Positions 19,516 through 30,172 of a stretch of DNA of 64,000 nucleotides are shown here, piece after piece; the first letter of the stretch is position 1; every line of letters starts with the position of its first letter. This DNA is from Nocardioides campestrisoli. GTDB taxonomy: Bacteria > Actinomycetota > Actinomycetes > Propionibacteriales > Nocardioidaceae. The notes under the pieces were generated by a model. The model made no database searches, had not been told where the DNA came from, and saw only the letters and a program-made list of their open reading frames with translations. The stretch covers positions 3,562,001 through 3,626,000 of the forward strand of contig NZ_CP061768.1 in the NCBI RefSeq assembly GCF_013624435.2. The letters are read 5' to 3'. The position numbers were made by a program, and so were the translations under genes.

Positions 19516-21952
19516 CTGTCTGCTCCCTTCACGGTGACGCGGCTGCCGGGCGAGGCGACGTCGGCCAGCACACCACGCCCGAGCGAGCGGGCGGGCAGCC
19601 AGACGACGCCCTCGGGCAGGTCGGCCACCGCGACCGGCAGCGTGACGCTGCCGCGGTCGCCGGTGACCAGCACCTCGGCGGCGGCCGGGTCGGCCGTCCC
19701 GAGGATCCGGTCGAGGTCGGCCGCCGAGAGGCGGGCCACGGGCCGACGGCCGGCGGCGCGGTAGTGCACCTCGCCGTCCTGCATCGAGCCCAGGTCGACC
19801 AGCTGCTTCCAGGTGGCCAGGCGCAGCTCGCCCGCCACCGGCTCGGCCGGCGCGTCGACCGGGGCCGGGCCGAGCACGGGGCGCGGACCGTCCCAGGGGC
19901 CCAGCGTCGACATCTCGCTGCGCACCTCCTCGACCGTGCGGAAGCCGAGCGGGGCGTCGAGCTCCTCGGCGATCCCGGCCAGGACCCGCAGGTCCGGCAG
20001 GGAGCCGGGGTTGACGAAGACCCGGTCGAAGCTGCGCGGGCGGCCGTCCCAGGTGACGAAGGTGCCGGCCTTGTCGGTGACCGGCGCGACCGGGAAGACC
20101 ACGTCCGCGTGCTCGGTGACGTCGGTGGCGCGCAGCTCGAGCTGGACGACGAACCGGGCGGCGGCCAGCGCCTCGCGGAACAGCGCCGGGTCGGCCGTGT
20201 CGTCGGGGTCCACGCCGCCGACCACGAGGCCGCCGAGCTCCCCGGCGGCCAGCGCCGCGAGGATCCCGTCGCCGTCGCGGCCGATCTCGGCGGGCAGGGA
20301 GTCGATCCCCCAGGCCGTGGCCACGTCGACCCGGGCGCCGGCGTCGGCGACCGGGCGGCCGCCGGGCAGCAGGGTGGGCAGGCAGCCGGCCTCGACCGCA
20401 CCGCGGTCACCCGCACGCCTCGGGACCCAGGCCAGCCGGGCCCCGGTGATCCGGGAGAGCTCGACCGCGGCGGTGAGCGCCCCGGGGGTCGCGGCGAGCC
20501 GCTCCCCCACCAGGATCACGCCGCCGCCGTCGAGGGCGACCTGGCCGTCGTCGGCCAGGGCGCGCAGGGCCTGCGCCTCCTCGCCGGGGGCGGTGCGGAC
20601 CAGGTGGCCGTCGAGCTTGGCCAGTCCGCGGGAGGTGAACGGGGCGACCGAGACCACGCGGGTGCCGGCCTTGCGGACCGCCTTGCGCAGCCGCAGGAAG
20701 ATCGTGCCGGCCTCGTCCTCGGGCTCCAGCCCGGCCAGCACGACGACCGAGGCCTTGTCGAAGTCGGCGTACGTCACGCCACCGTCCTCGTGGCTGGTCA
20801 GCACCACCTCGGAGGCCAGGAAGTCGGCCTCCTCGGTCGAGTGCGGACGGGCGCGGAAGTCAATGTCGTGCGTGCCGAGGGAGACCCGGGCGAACTTCGC
20901 GTAGGCGTAGGCGTCCTCCGCGGTCAGCCGACCACCGGTGAGCACCGCCGAGCCGCCGGCCGCAGCCAGCCCGCGGGCGGCGACGGTGAACGCCTCGGGC
21001 CACGAGGCGGGGCGCAGCTCGCCGGTCTCCTCGTCGCGCACCTGGGGGTAGGTGAGCCGGTCGTCCTGCCGGGCGTAGTGGAAGCCGAAGCGGTCCTTGT
21101 CGGTGATCCACTCCTCGTTGACCTCGGGGTCGTTGCCCGAGAGCCGGCGCACCACGCGGCCGCGCCGGTGGTCGATGCGGATGGCGGAGCCGCACGCGTC
21201 GTGCTCGGCGACGCCCGGCACCGAGACCAGGTCGAAGGGACGGGAGCGGAACCGGTAGTCGGCGCTGGTCAGCGCGCCCACCGGGCAGATCTGGATGGTG
21301 TTCCCGGCGAAGTAGCTCTGGAACGGCTCACGCTCGTAGATGCCGACCTGCTGCAGCGCGCCACGCTCGATCAGCGCGATGAACGGGTCGCCGGCGATCT
21401 CGTTGGAGAAGCGCGTGCAGCGGGCGCACAGGATGCACCGCTCGCGGTCGAGCAGCACCTGGGCGGAGATGTTGATCGGCTTGGGGTAGGTCCGCTTGAT
21501 CCCGCCCTGGGCGGAGAACCGGGACTCGCCGCGGCCGTTGGACATCGCCTGGTTCTGCAGCGGGCACTCGCCGCCCTTGTCGCAGACCGGGCAGTCGAGC
21601 GGGTGGTTGATGAGGAGCTGCTCCATCACCCCCTGCTGGGCCTTGTCGATGGCCTCGGAGGTCAGCTGGGTCCGGACCTCCATGCCCTCGGAGACCACCA
21701 GGGTGCAGGAGGCCTGCGGCTTCATCCGGCCGGGCGGCCCCTGCATCTGCCGCATCGACCCGTCGGGGCCGGGCATGGCCACCTCGACCAGGCACTGCCG
21801 GCAGGCGCCAGCCGGGGCCAGCAGCGGGTGGTCGCAGAACCGCGGGATCTGGATCCCGACCTGCTCGGCGGCGCGGATCACGAGCGTGCCCGGAGGCACG
21901 CTGACCGCGATCCCGTCGATGGTGAGGTTGACCAGCTCGGTGGTGACCTGGG

Positions 21953-21956
<4 letters not shown>
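19512..21956 (-). CDS. nuoG: NADH-quinone oxidoreductase subunit G
   Basis: 814-residue iron-sulfur subunit. The N-terminal ferredoxin domain binds a 2Fe-2S cluster ([20 protein letters not shown]). It is followed by the His/Cys cluster region ([21 protein letters not shown]) and a 4Fe-4S motif [14 protein letters not shown]. The rest is a molybdopterin-oxidoreductase-like domain that no longer binds molybdenum in this family. It carries electrons from NuoF to NuoI. ATG 21956 ([15 protein letters not shown]) is the family start and overlaps the nuoF stop. Confidence 0.95.
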
Positions 21957-23268
<1,312 letters not shown>

Positions 23269-23272
<4 letters not shown>

Positions 23273-23955
23273 TTGTCGTCCACCTTCGCTTGCGGGGCGC
23301 TCCAGCCGTGCTGGGCCGCGACCTCGCGGCCGGCCAGGGAGGCGGGTCCGGCTGACGGGCCCTCGTCGGCGAGGCCGTCGTTGAAGCCGGCCAGCACCCG
23401 CTCGGCCTGCCGCCAGGTGCAGATCTTCGGCCCGCGGGTGGAGCGGACCTCGCGGCCGGCGCGCAGGTCGTCGACCAGCTGCACCGCGGACTCCGGGGTC
23501 TGGTTGTCCATGAACTCCCAGTTGACCGTCATCACCGGGGCGTAGTCGCACGCCGCGTTGCACTCGATGTGCTCCAGCGAGACCGTCGCCTCGTCCTCGG
23601 GCCGCTTGGGGGCGGTCTCGTCGTTGCCGACGTCGAGGTGCTCCTTGAGCCGCTCCAGGATCTGGTCGCCGCCCATCACCGCGCACAGGGTGTTGGTGCA
23701 CACCCCCACGTGGTAGTCGCCGACCGGGCGACGCTTGTACATCGTGTAGAAGGTCGCGACCCCGCTGACCTCGGCCGCGGTGATGCCCAGGACCTCGGCG
23801 CAGGCCTCGATCCCCTCGGGGGTGATCCGGCCCTGCGCCGACTGCACCAGGTGCAGCATCGGCAGCAGGCCCGACCTGGGCTGGGGGTAGCGGGCGGCGA
23901 TCTCACGCAGCTCCGCCATCGTCTGGTCGTCCAGACGCGGCTCGGTGTGGCTCAT
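23269..23955 (-). CDS. nuoE: NADH-quinone oxidoreductase subunit E
   Basis: 228-residue thioredoxin-fold subunit binding the 2Fe-2S cluster N1a. Ligands are in [12 protein letters not shown] and [11 protein letters not shown]. The segment [19 protein letters not shown] is characteristic. The C-terminal 60 or so residues, with Pro/Ala-rich sequence after the core, are an extension. ATG 23955 overlaps the nuoD stop by 4 bases. Confidence 0.95.
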
Positions 23956-25310
23956 CGGTCCACTCCTCCCATCACGGGGTCGATCGAGGCGATCGCGACG
24001 ATGACGTCCGAGACCATGCCGCCCTCGGACATCACGCTGGTGCCCTGCAGGTTGACGAACGACGGGTCGCGGAAGTGCGCGCGGAACGGGCGGGTCCCGC
24101 CGTCGGAGACGATGTGCGCGGCCAGCTCGCCGCGCGGGCTCTCGACCGGCACGAACGCCTGGCCGGGCGGCACCCGGAAGCCCTCGGTGACCAGCTTGAA
24201 GTGGTGGATCAGCGCCTCCATCGACTCGCCCATGATGTGGCGGATGTGGTCGAGGCTGTTGCCCATCCCGTCGCTGCCGATCGCCAGCTGGCTGGGCCAG
24301 GCGATCTTCTTGTCGCCCACCATCACCGGGGCGCCGTCGAGCTTGGCCAGCCGGTCGGCGCACTGCTCGACGATCCGCAGGGACTCCCACATCTCGTTGA
24401 GCCGCACCCGGAACCGGCCGTAGGCATCGGCGGTGTCCCAGGTCTGGACGTCGAACTCGTAGTCCTCGTAGCCGGAGTACGGCTGGGTCTTGCGCAGGTC
24501 CCAGGCGTAGCCGGTGGCGCGCACCGGGGGCCCGGTGATGCCGAGCGCCAGGCAGCCGGCCAGGTCGAGGTGACCCACGCCCTCCAGCCGGCCCCGGAAG
24601 ATCGGGTTGGCGTTGCAGAACGCGGCGTACTCGGGCAGCCGCTTCTTCATCAGGGCGATGAACGCCCGGATGTCGTCCAGGGCGCCGGCGGGCAGGTCCT
24701 GCGCGACCCCGCCGGGACGGATGAACGCGTGGTTCATCCGCAGCCCGGTGATGGTCTCGAACAGGTCCAGCACCAGCTCGCGCTCACGGAAGCCGACGGT
24801 CATCACGGTGAGCGCGCCGATCTCCATGCCGCCGGTGGCCACGGCCACCAGGTGGGAGGAGATGCGGTTGAGCTCCATCAGCAGGACCCGCATGACCTGG
24901 GCCTTCTCGGGGATCTCGTCCTCGATCCCCAGCAGCCGCTCGACGCCCAGGCAGTAGGTGGCCTCGTTGAAGAACGGGGAGAGGTAGTCCATCCGGGTGC
25001 AGAAGGTGACGCCCTGCACCCAGGAGCGGAACTCCATGTTCTTCTCGATGCCGGTGTGCAGGTAGCCGATGCCGCAGCGGGCCTCGGTGACCGTCTCGCC
25101 CTCGAGCTCGAGGATGAGCCGGAGCACGCCGTGGGTCGACGGGTGCTGCGGGCCCATGTTGACGACGATGCGCTCCTCGGCGCCTTCGCCGAGGCCCTCG
25201 GTGATCGAGTCCCAGTCCTGGCCGGTCACGGTGAAGACCTTGCCCTGGCTGGTCTCCGCACCCTGGGCATACATGTCCTGGGCGTTGACGTCGTTCTCGG
25301 TGGTAGCCAT
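23952..25310 (-). CDS. nuoD: NADH-quinone oxidoreductase subunit D
   Basis: 452-residue subunit of the quinone-binding module, evolved from the [NiFe]-hydrogenase large subunit but lacking the metal-binding Cys. Conserved stretches include [21 protein letters not shown] (which has the quinone-site His), [22 protein letters not shown], and the C-terminal DPVMGGVDR. NuoD is separate from NuoC here, unlike the CD fusion of E. coli. It touches nuoC by one base. Confidence 0.96.
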   Translation of the reverse strand: MATTENDVNAQDMYAQGAETSQGKVFTVTGQDWDSITEGLGEGAEERIVVNMGPQHPSTHGVLRLILELEGETVTEARCGIGYLHTGIEKNMEFRSWVQGVTFCTRMDYLSPFFNEATYCLGVERLLGIEDEIPEKAQVMRVLLMELNRISSHLVAVATGGMEIGALTVMTVGFRERELVLDLFETITGLRMNHAFIRPGGVAQDLPAGALDDIRAFIALMKKRLPEYAAFCNANPIFRGRLEGVGHLDLAGCLALGITGPPVRATGYAWDLRKTQPYSGYEDYEFDVQTWDTADAYGRFRVRLNEMWESLRIVEQCADRLAKLDGAPVMVGDKKIAWPSQLAIGSDGMGNSLDHIRHIMGESMEALIHHFKLVTEGFRVPPGQAFVPVESPRGELAAHIVSDGGTRPFRAHFRDPSFVNLQGTSVMSEGGMVSDVIVAIASIDPVMGGVDR

Positions 25311-26122
25311 CAGTTGTAGGACCTCCGCTGGTCCGGCGGCGGTACGGAGCCGCCCTTGTATTCCACGGGGATGCCGCCCAAGGGGTAGTCCTTGCGCTGG
25401 GGGTGACCCGGCCAGTCGTCGGGCATCAGGATCCGGGTCAGGGCCGGGTGGCCGTCGAAGATGATGCCGAACATGTCCCAGGTCTCGCGCTCGTGCCAGT
25501 CCGCGGTCGGGTAGACCGGGACCACGGACGGCAGGTGCGGGTCCGCGTCGGCGAGGGAGACCTCGACCCGCACGCGGCGGTTGTGGGTCATCGAGAGCAG
25601 GTGGTAGACGACGTGCAGCTCACGGCCGGTGTCGTCCGGGTAGTGCACCCCGGAGATCGAGGAGCAGAGCTCGAACCGGAGCTTCTCGTCGTCACGGAAG
25701 GCCTGCATCACGGCGACGACGTCCTCGCGCCGGACGTGGAAGGTGATCTCGCCGCGGTGGATGACCACCCGCTCGACCGGGGAGACGTCCAGCCCGGCGG
25801 CGGTCAGCCGCTCGGCCAGCGCGTCGGCGACCTCGTCGAACCAGCCGCCGTAGGGCCGGGACGCGGCACCCGGGAAGACCGTGGGCGAGACCAGGCCGCC
25901 GAAGCCGCTGGTGTCGCCGCTGCCCGCGGTGCCGAACATCCCCCGGCGCACGCCGACCGCGCGCTCCTCGGTGGTGGCCGGGGGCAGCAGGCCGCCCTCG
26001 CCACGCTCGCCGCTCTCGCCCGGGGCGTTGACCCGGTCCTCGCGCGCCTGGGTCTCCGGGGTGTCCCGGGTGACCTCGACGTTCTCCGCGGAGCCGAACT
26101 CCTTCTTGTCGTCCGCGCTCAT
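25310..26122 (-). CDS. nuoC: NADH-quinone oxidoreductase subunit C
   Basis: 270-residue peripheral-arm subunit. The core contains the family signature [23 protein letters not shown] followed by [22 protein letters not shown] polar, Gly/Glu-rich N-terminal extension of about 80 residues, without helices or motifs I recognise, precedes the core; similar extensions occur in actinobacterial NuoC. ATG 26122 overlaps the nuoB stop by 4 bases. Confidence 0.95.
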   Translation of the reverse strand: MSADDKKEFGSAENVEVTRDTPETQAREDRVNAPGESGERGEGGLLPPATTEERAVGVRRGMFGTAGSGDTSGFGGLVSPTVFPGAASRPYGGWFDEVADALAERLTAAGLDVSPVERVVIHRGEITFHVRREDVVAVMQAFRDDEKLRFELCSSISGVHYPDDTGRELHVVYHLLSMTHNRRVRVEVSLADADPHLPSVVPVYPTADWHERETWDMFGIIFDGHPALTRILMPDDWPGHPQRKDYPLGGIPVEYKGGSVPPPDQRRSYN

Positions 26123-26673
26123 CGCAGCAGGCCTCGCATCTCGGAGGTGGGCAGGGCGCGCAGCGCGTCGTTCTCCTGCTGCTCGATCTCGGCCAGGCGG
26201 TGCTTGCCCATCTTGGTGTGCTGCACCTTGTCCTGGAGCTTGAGGATCGCGTCGATCAGCATCTCCGGCCGCGGCGGGCAGCCGGGCAGGTACATGTCGA
26301 CCGGGACGACGTGGTCGACGCCCTGGACGATCGCGTAGTTGTTGAACATGCCGCCGGAGCTGGCGCACACGCCCATGGCGAGCACCCACTTGGGCTCGGG
26401 CATCTGGTCGTAGATCTGGCGCAGGACGGGGGCCATCTTCTGGCTCACCCGGCCGGCCACGATCATCAGGTCGGCCTGCCGGGGGCTCGCCCGGAAGACC
26501 TCCATGCCGAAGCGGCCCAGGTCGTACTTGGGGCCGCCGCTGGTCATCATCTCGATGGCGCAGCACGCCAGGCCGAAGGTCGCGGGCCAGAAGGACGACT
26601 TGCGCATCCACCCCGCCAGTCCCTCGACGGTGGTGAGCATGACGCCGCTCGGGAGCTTGTCCTCAATGCTCAT
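26119..26673 (-). CDS. nuoB: NADH-quinone oxidoreductase subunit B
   Basis: 184-residue subunit holding cluster N2, the last iron-sulfur centre before quinone. The four ligands are visible: the tandem Cys37-Cys38 ([10 protein letters not shown]), Cys103 (MGVCASSGG) and Cys132 (LPGCPPRPE). The [19 protein letters not shown] segment lines the quinone cavity. It begins 14 bases after the nuoA stop. Confidence 0.96.
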   Translation of the reverse strand: MSIEDKLPSGVMLTTVEGLAGWMRKSSFWPATFGLACCAIEMMTSGGPKYDLGRFGMEVFRASPRQADLMIVAGRVSQKMAPVLRQIYDQMPEPKWVLAMGVCASSGGMFNNYAIVQGVDHVVPVDMYLPGCPPRPEMLIDAILKLQDKVQHTKMGKHRLAEIEQQENDALRALPTSEMRGLLR

Positions 26674-26687
26674 CAGTCAGTCCTCCC

Positions 26688-27047
26688 TCAGTCCCAGTCC
26701 AGTCCGCCACGACGCCACTCGTAGGCGTAGACGATGGTCACGTTGATCAGGAAGAGCGCGACGGCCGCGAAGCCGAACCAGCTCAGCTGGTCGAAGTAGA
26801 CCGCCCACGGCACGAGGAACATGATCTCGACGTCGAAGACGATGAAGGTCATCGCGATCGTGTAGTACTTCACCGGGAAGCGGCCGCCGCCCACGGGCTG
26901 CGGCGTCGGCTCGATACCGCACTCGTAGGAGTCGACCTTGACCCGGTTGTAGCGCTTGGGACCCAGGACCGAGCTGAGCCCGATCGAGAGGACCGCGAAG
27001 CCGGCCGCGATCGCGGCCAGGAACAGCACCGGTGTGTAGAGCTCCAT
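26688..27047 (-). CDS. nuoA: NADH-quinone oxidoreductase subunit A
   Basis: 119-residue membrane subunit with three helices and the conserved loop SYECGIEP followed by RFPVKYYTIAMTFIVFDVE, whose Cys-containing loop moves during catalysis. It is the first gene of the operon. ATG 27047 (MELYTPVLFL) is chosen as the usual NuoA start, with a GGAAAGG Shine-Dalgarno sequence 10 bases upstream. In-frame codons at 27071 and 27083 would add a basic N-terminus not seen in the family. A candidate promoter and a Rex-operator-like palindrome lie upstream. Confidence 0.95.
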   Translation of the reverse strand: MELYTPVLFLAAIAAGFAVLSIGLSSVLGPKRYNRVKVDSYECGIEPTPQPVGGGRFPVKYYTIAMTFIVFDVEIMFLVPWAVYFDQLSWFGFAAVALFLINVTIVYAYEWRRGGLDWD

Positions 27048-27110
27048 CGCGCCTGCACCTTTCCTTCCCATGCGGGTCGGCACCGCGAGATCAACGTCAC
27101 AGTTGTGCGT

Positions 27111-27128
27111 TTGTGAATCTCTTCACGA
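27111..27128 (-). promoter_or_regulatory. Rex-operator-like palindrome upstream of nuoA
   Basis: The 18-bp sequence TTGTGAATCTCTTCACGA matches the known Rex operator pattern TTGTGAA-N4-TTCACAA at all but one defined base. It lies 64-81 bases upstream of the nuoA ATG and about 15 bases downstream of a TACACT -10, so a bound repressor would block early elongation or clearance. A rex gene is present at 58018-58728, with a similar site in its own promoter. Confidence 0.75.
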
Positions 27129-27143
27129 GTGCCCGACTGCGTC

Positions 27144-27171
27144 AGTGTAGGCACCTTCCGCGACCAAGTCA
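27144..27171 (-). promoter_or_regulatory. Candidate nuo operon promoter
   Basis: On the minus strand, TGACTT (27171-27166), a 16-base spacer and TACACT (27149-27144) form a reasonable sigma-A-type promoter about 100 bases upstream of nuoA. The -35 is imperfect. The start point would fall close to the Rex-like palindrome. Confidence 0.45.
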
Positions 27172-27211
27172 CACACCGGGGTGCGGGCCTGTGATCCAGC
27201 CCCTGACCTGG

Positions 27212-27243
27212 GCATTTAACGCACCCGGACGTGTCCTAAATGC
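27212..27243. repeat. AT-rich inverted repeat downstream of menG
   Basis: GCATTTA (27212-27218) and TAAATGC (27237-27243) are exact inverted copies separated by 18 bases. In such a GC-rich region, two TAAAT boxes stand out. It may be a weak terminator for menG or a binding site for a regulator of nuo; the long loop argues against a strong terminator. Confidence 0.45.
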
Positions 27244-27269
27244 GACGACCCGGGGGCCCGGAGGGTCGC

Positions 27270-27959
27270 TCAGGCGGTGGCGCGGTGCAGCGCCACGATC
27301 CCGCCGCTCAGGTTTCGCCACTGTGAGTCCCGCCACCCGGCCTCACCGACCATCGCGGCCAGCCCGGCCTGGTCGGGCCAGGCGCGGATCGACTCGGCGA
27401 GGTAGACGTAGGCGGCCGGGCTGGAGGAGACGCCGCGGGCGATCGCCGGCAGCGCCTTCATCAGGTACTCCAGGTAGAGCGTGCGGAACGGGCCCCAGGT
27501 CGGGTGGCTGAACTCGCAGACCACCAACCGGCCGCCGGGCCGGGTCACCCGGCGCATCTCGGCGAGCCCGGCCAGCGGGTCGACGATGTTGCGCAGGCCG
27601 AAGGAGATGGTGACCGCGTCGAACGTGCCGTCCGCGAACGGCAGCCGGGTCCCGTCGCCGGCGGTGAACGGCAGCTGGGGCCGCGCCTGCTTGCCCACCC
27701 GGAGCATGCCGAGGGAGAAGTCGCACGGCACCACCGTGGCGCCGGCCTCCGCGAACGGCAGGCTGGAGGTCCCGGTGCCGGCGGCCAGGTCCAGGACGCG
27801 CTCACCCGGCCGAGGCGCGACGGCGTCCAGGACCTCCCGGCGCCAGCGCCGGTCCTGGCCGAGGGAGAGGACGTCGTTGGTCAGGTCGTAGCGACGCGCT
27901 ACGGCGTCGAACATCCGCTGGACGTCGGAGGGCTGCTTGTCGAGTTCTGCACGGGCCAC
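27270..27959 (-). CDS. menG: Demethylmenaquinone methyltransferase
   Basis: 229-residue SAM-dependent methyltransferase of the UbiE/MenG family, which methylates demethylmenaquinone in the last step of menaquinone synthesis. It has [20 protein letters not shown] near the N-terminus, the SAM-binding motif [13 protein letters not shown], and [24 protein letters not shown] 27959 was chosen because it fits the family length and is preceded by TAGGCT and seven bases, a leaderless promoter. It is transcribed away from menF. Confidence 0.92.
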   Translation of the reverse strand: MARAELDKQPSDVQRMFDAVARRYDLTNDVLSLGQDRRWRREVLDAVAPRPGERVLDLAAGTGTSSLPFAEAGATVVPCDFSLGMLRVGKQARPQLPFTAGDGTRLPFADGTFDAVTISFGLRNIVDPLAGLAEMRRVTRPGGRLVVCEFSHPTWGPFRTLYLEYLMKALPAIARGVSSSPAAYVYLAESIRAWPDQAGLAAMVGEAGWRDSQWRNLSGGIVALHRATA

Positions 27960-27966
27960 AGACGGG

Positions 27967-27972
27967 AGCCTA
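27967..27972 (-). promoter_or_regulatory. -10 box for menG, apparently leaderless
   Basis: The minus strand reads TAGGCT, then seven bases, then GTG 27959. Transcription would begin at or one base before the start codon. Confidence 0.5.
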
Positions 27973-28078
27973 CGCAGGACCGGGGCGCGCCGCGCCCAGC
28001 GGCCGGCGCGCCGCAGCAGCGTTCTGCCCGTCGGCGGTCGGGCCCCCCACCGTCCCCCGGCCCTTCCAGGCACGGCGG

Positions 28079-28084
28079 TAGTCT
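28079..28084 (+). promoter_or_regulatory. -10 box for menF, apparently leaderless
   Basis: TAGTCT is followed by six bases and GTG 28091, placing transcription start at the first coding base. No Shine-Dalgarno sequence is present. Confidence 0.5.
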
Positions 28085-28090
28085 CACCGG

Positions 28091-29374
28091 GTGAGCACCA
28101 GCACGACTTTCCCGGCGTCCGGTCCCTCCACCGGCGACCCGCTGGTCGTGCGGACCGTCGAGCTGGACCCGTCGGCCGTCGACGCCCTGCTCTCGGTGCT
28201 GCCCGACGATCGCCCGGTCTCCTGGCTGCGCAAGGGCGAGGGCCTGGTGGGCTGGGGCGTGGCCGCCGAGGTCCGCACCCAGGGCGCCACCCGGTTCTCC
28301 GACGCCGACAAGTGGTACGCCGAGCAGGTGGCCCGCGCCCGGGTGCACGACGAGGTCGAGGAGCCGGGCACCGGCCTGGTCTGCTTCGGCTCCTTCGCCT
28401 TCTCCGACGAGCCGGGCGACTCCGTCCTGGTGATCCCCTCGGTGATCGTCGGCCGGCGCGGCACCACGACCTGGTGCACCACGGTCACCACGGGCGAGGT
28501 CGCCGGGCAGCCCGAGACTCCCCCGCTCGAGGTCGCCGTACCTCCGCGGGCACCGGCCACCGTGGACTTCGCCGACGGTGCGCTCGACAGCGAGCAGTGG
28601 ATGTCGGTGGTCGCCGACGCGGTGGCCCGGATCCAGCAGGGCGACCTGGAGAAGGTGGTGCTGGCCCGCGACCTGCTGGCGATCGCCTCGGAGCCGGTCG
28701 ACGTCCGCTGGCCCCTGACCCGGCTCGCCGCGCAGTACCCGATGTGCTGGACCTTCCACGTCGACGGGTTCTTCGGCGCCACCCCCGAGATGCTGGTGCG
28801 GCGCGAGCGCGGCCTGGTCACCTCGCGGGTGCTGGCCGGCACCATCCGCCGCACCGGCGACGACGAGCGGGACCTCGCCCTGGCGGCGACCCTGGCGCGC
28901 AGCTCCAAGGACCTGGAGGAGCACGAGTACGCCGTGCGCTCGGTCGCCGACGCGCTGGAGCCGCACTGCTCGTCGATGAACGTGCCGGAGTCCCCGTTCG
29001 TCCTGCACCTGCCCAACGTGATGCACCTGGCCAGCGACGTGGCCGGGGTGGTCCACGACGCCGAGACCGTCACCTCGCTCCAGCTCGCCGAGTCCCTGCA
29101 CCCCTCCGCGGCCGTGGGCGGGACGCCCACCCCGGTGGCGACCGCGCTGATCACCGAGATCGAGCAGATGGACCGGGAGCGGTACGCCGGCCCGGTCGGC
29201 TGGATGGACGCCTCCGGCGACGGCGAGTGGGGCCTGGCCCTGCGCTCGGGGCGCGTCGAGGGCCGCGAGGTGCGCCTCTTCGCCGGCTGCGGGATCGTGG
29301 CCGACTCCGACCCGGAGGCTGAGCTCGCGGAGTCCCAGGCCAAGTTCGTGCCGGTCCGCGACGCCCTCTCCTGA
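28091..29374 (+). CDS. menF: Isochorismate synthase
   Basis: 427-residue chorismate-utilising enzyme (MenF/EntC/DhbC group) converting chorismate to isochorismate, the entry step of menaquinone synthesis. The C-terminal chorismate-binding domain shows [27 protein letters not shown] with [26 protein letters not shown], and the metal-binding Glu residues in [20 protein letters not shown]. The other men genes nearby make menaquinone a better call than siderophore synthesis. It has its own leaderless-type promoter. Confidence 0.9.
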   Translation: MSTSTTFPASGPSTGDPLVVRTVELDPSAVDALLSVLPDDRPVSWLRKGEGLVGWGVAAEVRTQGATRFSDADKWYAEQVARARVHDEVEEPGTGLVCFGSFAFSDEPGDSVLVIPSVIVGRRGTTTWCTTVTTGEVAGQPETPPLEVAVPPRAPATVDFADGALDSEQWMSVVADAVARIQQGDLEKVVLARDLLAIASEPVDVRWPLTRLAAQYPMCWTFHVDGFFGATPEMLVRRERGLVTSRVLAGTIRRTGDDERDLALAATLARSSKDLEEHEYAVRSVADALEPHCSSMNVPESPFVLHLPNVMHLASDVAGVVHDAETVTSLQLAESLHPSAAVGGTPTPVATALITEIEQMDRERYAGPVGWMDASGDGEWGLALRSGRVEGREVRLFAGCGIVADSDPEAELAESQAKFVPVRDALS

Positions 29375-29387
29375 CGCCGGCCGGTCT

Positions 29388-30029
29388 CTAGAGCACCAGG
29401 TCCTCCCCGGCCGCCAGCCGGGACCAGGCCAGGCCGCGCGGGCCGTTGAGCCGCTCCATGTGGCCGTCGACGATGCCCGAGCCCGCCTCGGAGTAGATGG
29501 CCTCGTGGATCGCCAGGTTGCGCGGCGCGCCCACCTCCCGCACGAAGTCCACGGCCTCGCTCAGCTTGAGCCACGGTGCCGAGGCGGGAGCACAGAGCAC
29601 GTCGACCGGCTCGCCGGGCGCGATCAGCGCGTCGCCGGGGTGGTAGACCCGGGTGCCCCCGAGGTCGACCAGGTAGCCGGAGTTGTGCACCCGCGGCAGG
29701 TCCGGGTGGATCACCGCGTGCTCGCGCCCGACCACGCGCACCGGGACGCCCAGGTCCAGGAGCTCCTCGGGGGCGACCACCCGGGTGCGCTCGACCAGGT
29801 CCGGCGCCTCGTCACGGATCCTGGCGGCCACCGAGTCGATGGTGACGATCGGCGCCCGGGCCGCGCGCAGGTGGTCGGGATGGAAGTGGTCGGGGTGCTC
29901 GTGGGTGACCAGCACCGCGGTCGCACGCGCCACCGCCTCGACCTCGGTGAAGACTCCCGGGTCCAGGACCAGGACGGCGGGGCCGTGCTCGAGCCGGACG
30001 CAGCTGTGGCCGAACTTCGTGATCCGCAC
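29388..30029 (-). CDS. Metallo-beta-lactamase-fold hydrolase (UlaG-like)
   Basis: 213-residue protein with the metal-binding motif THEHPDHFHPDH, a further His (NSGYLVDLGGTRVYHPGDA) and Asp, all typical of the MBL fold. It begins MRITKFGHSCVRLE, the usual N-terminus of the UlaG-like/YtnP-like branch. The substrate is unknown; relatives hydrolyse lactones or phosphodiester bonds. GTG 30029 was chosen because it matches the family start and lies seven bases from a TAGCCT -10 (30042-30037). The stop lies 13 bases from the convergent menF stop. Confidence 0.87.
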   Translation of the reverse strand: MRITKFGHSCVRLEHGPAVLVLDPGVFTEVEAVARATAVLVTHEHPDHFHPDHLRAARAPIVTIDSVAARIRDEAPDLVERTRVVAPEELLDLGVPVRVVGREHAVIHPDLPRVHNSGYLVDLGGTRVYHPGDALIAPGEPVDVLCAPASAPWLKLSEAVDFVREVGAPRNLAIHEAIYSEAGSGIVDGHMERLNGPRGLAWSRLAAGEDLVL

Positions 30030-30036
30030 CCTGGTC

Positions 30037-30108
30037 AGGCTAGGCACGAGCCGGGGGTTGCGCCAGTGGCCCGGGAAGCACGAGGTTGTCGGGACATCGG
30101 GATAGCCT
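30037..30108. promoter_or_regulatory. Divergent -10 boxes for MBL hydrolase and GH16-like gene
   Basis: The minus strand has TAGCCT (30042-30037), seven bases before GTG 30029, fitting a leaderless hydrolase transcript. The plus strand has TAGCCT (30103-30108), about 65 bases before the ATG at 30173, giving a leader of about 58 bases. An in-frame start at 30086 for the plus-strand gene is therefore upstream of its own promoter and is rejected. Confidence 0.45.
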
Positions 30109-30172
30109 GGGCGCCGTCGTCGCCGATGGGGGGCGGCACTCGACCACACACCTACGCCCGAACAGGACACCC

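Larger units (their letters stand above)
27048..27269. other. Intergenic region upstream of the nuo operon
   Basis: This 222-base gap separates menG and nuoA, both on the minus strand. It holds a candidate nuo promoter (27144-27171), a Rex-operator-like palindrome (27111-27128) and an AT-rich inverted repeat (27212-27243) next to the menG stop. I see no small gene in it. Confidence 0.6.
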
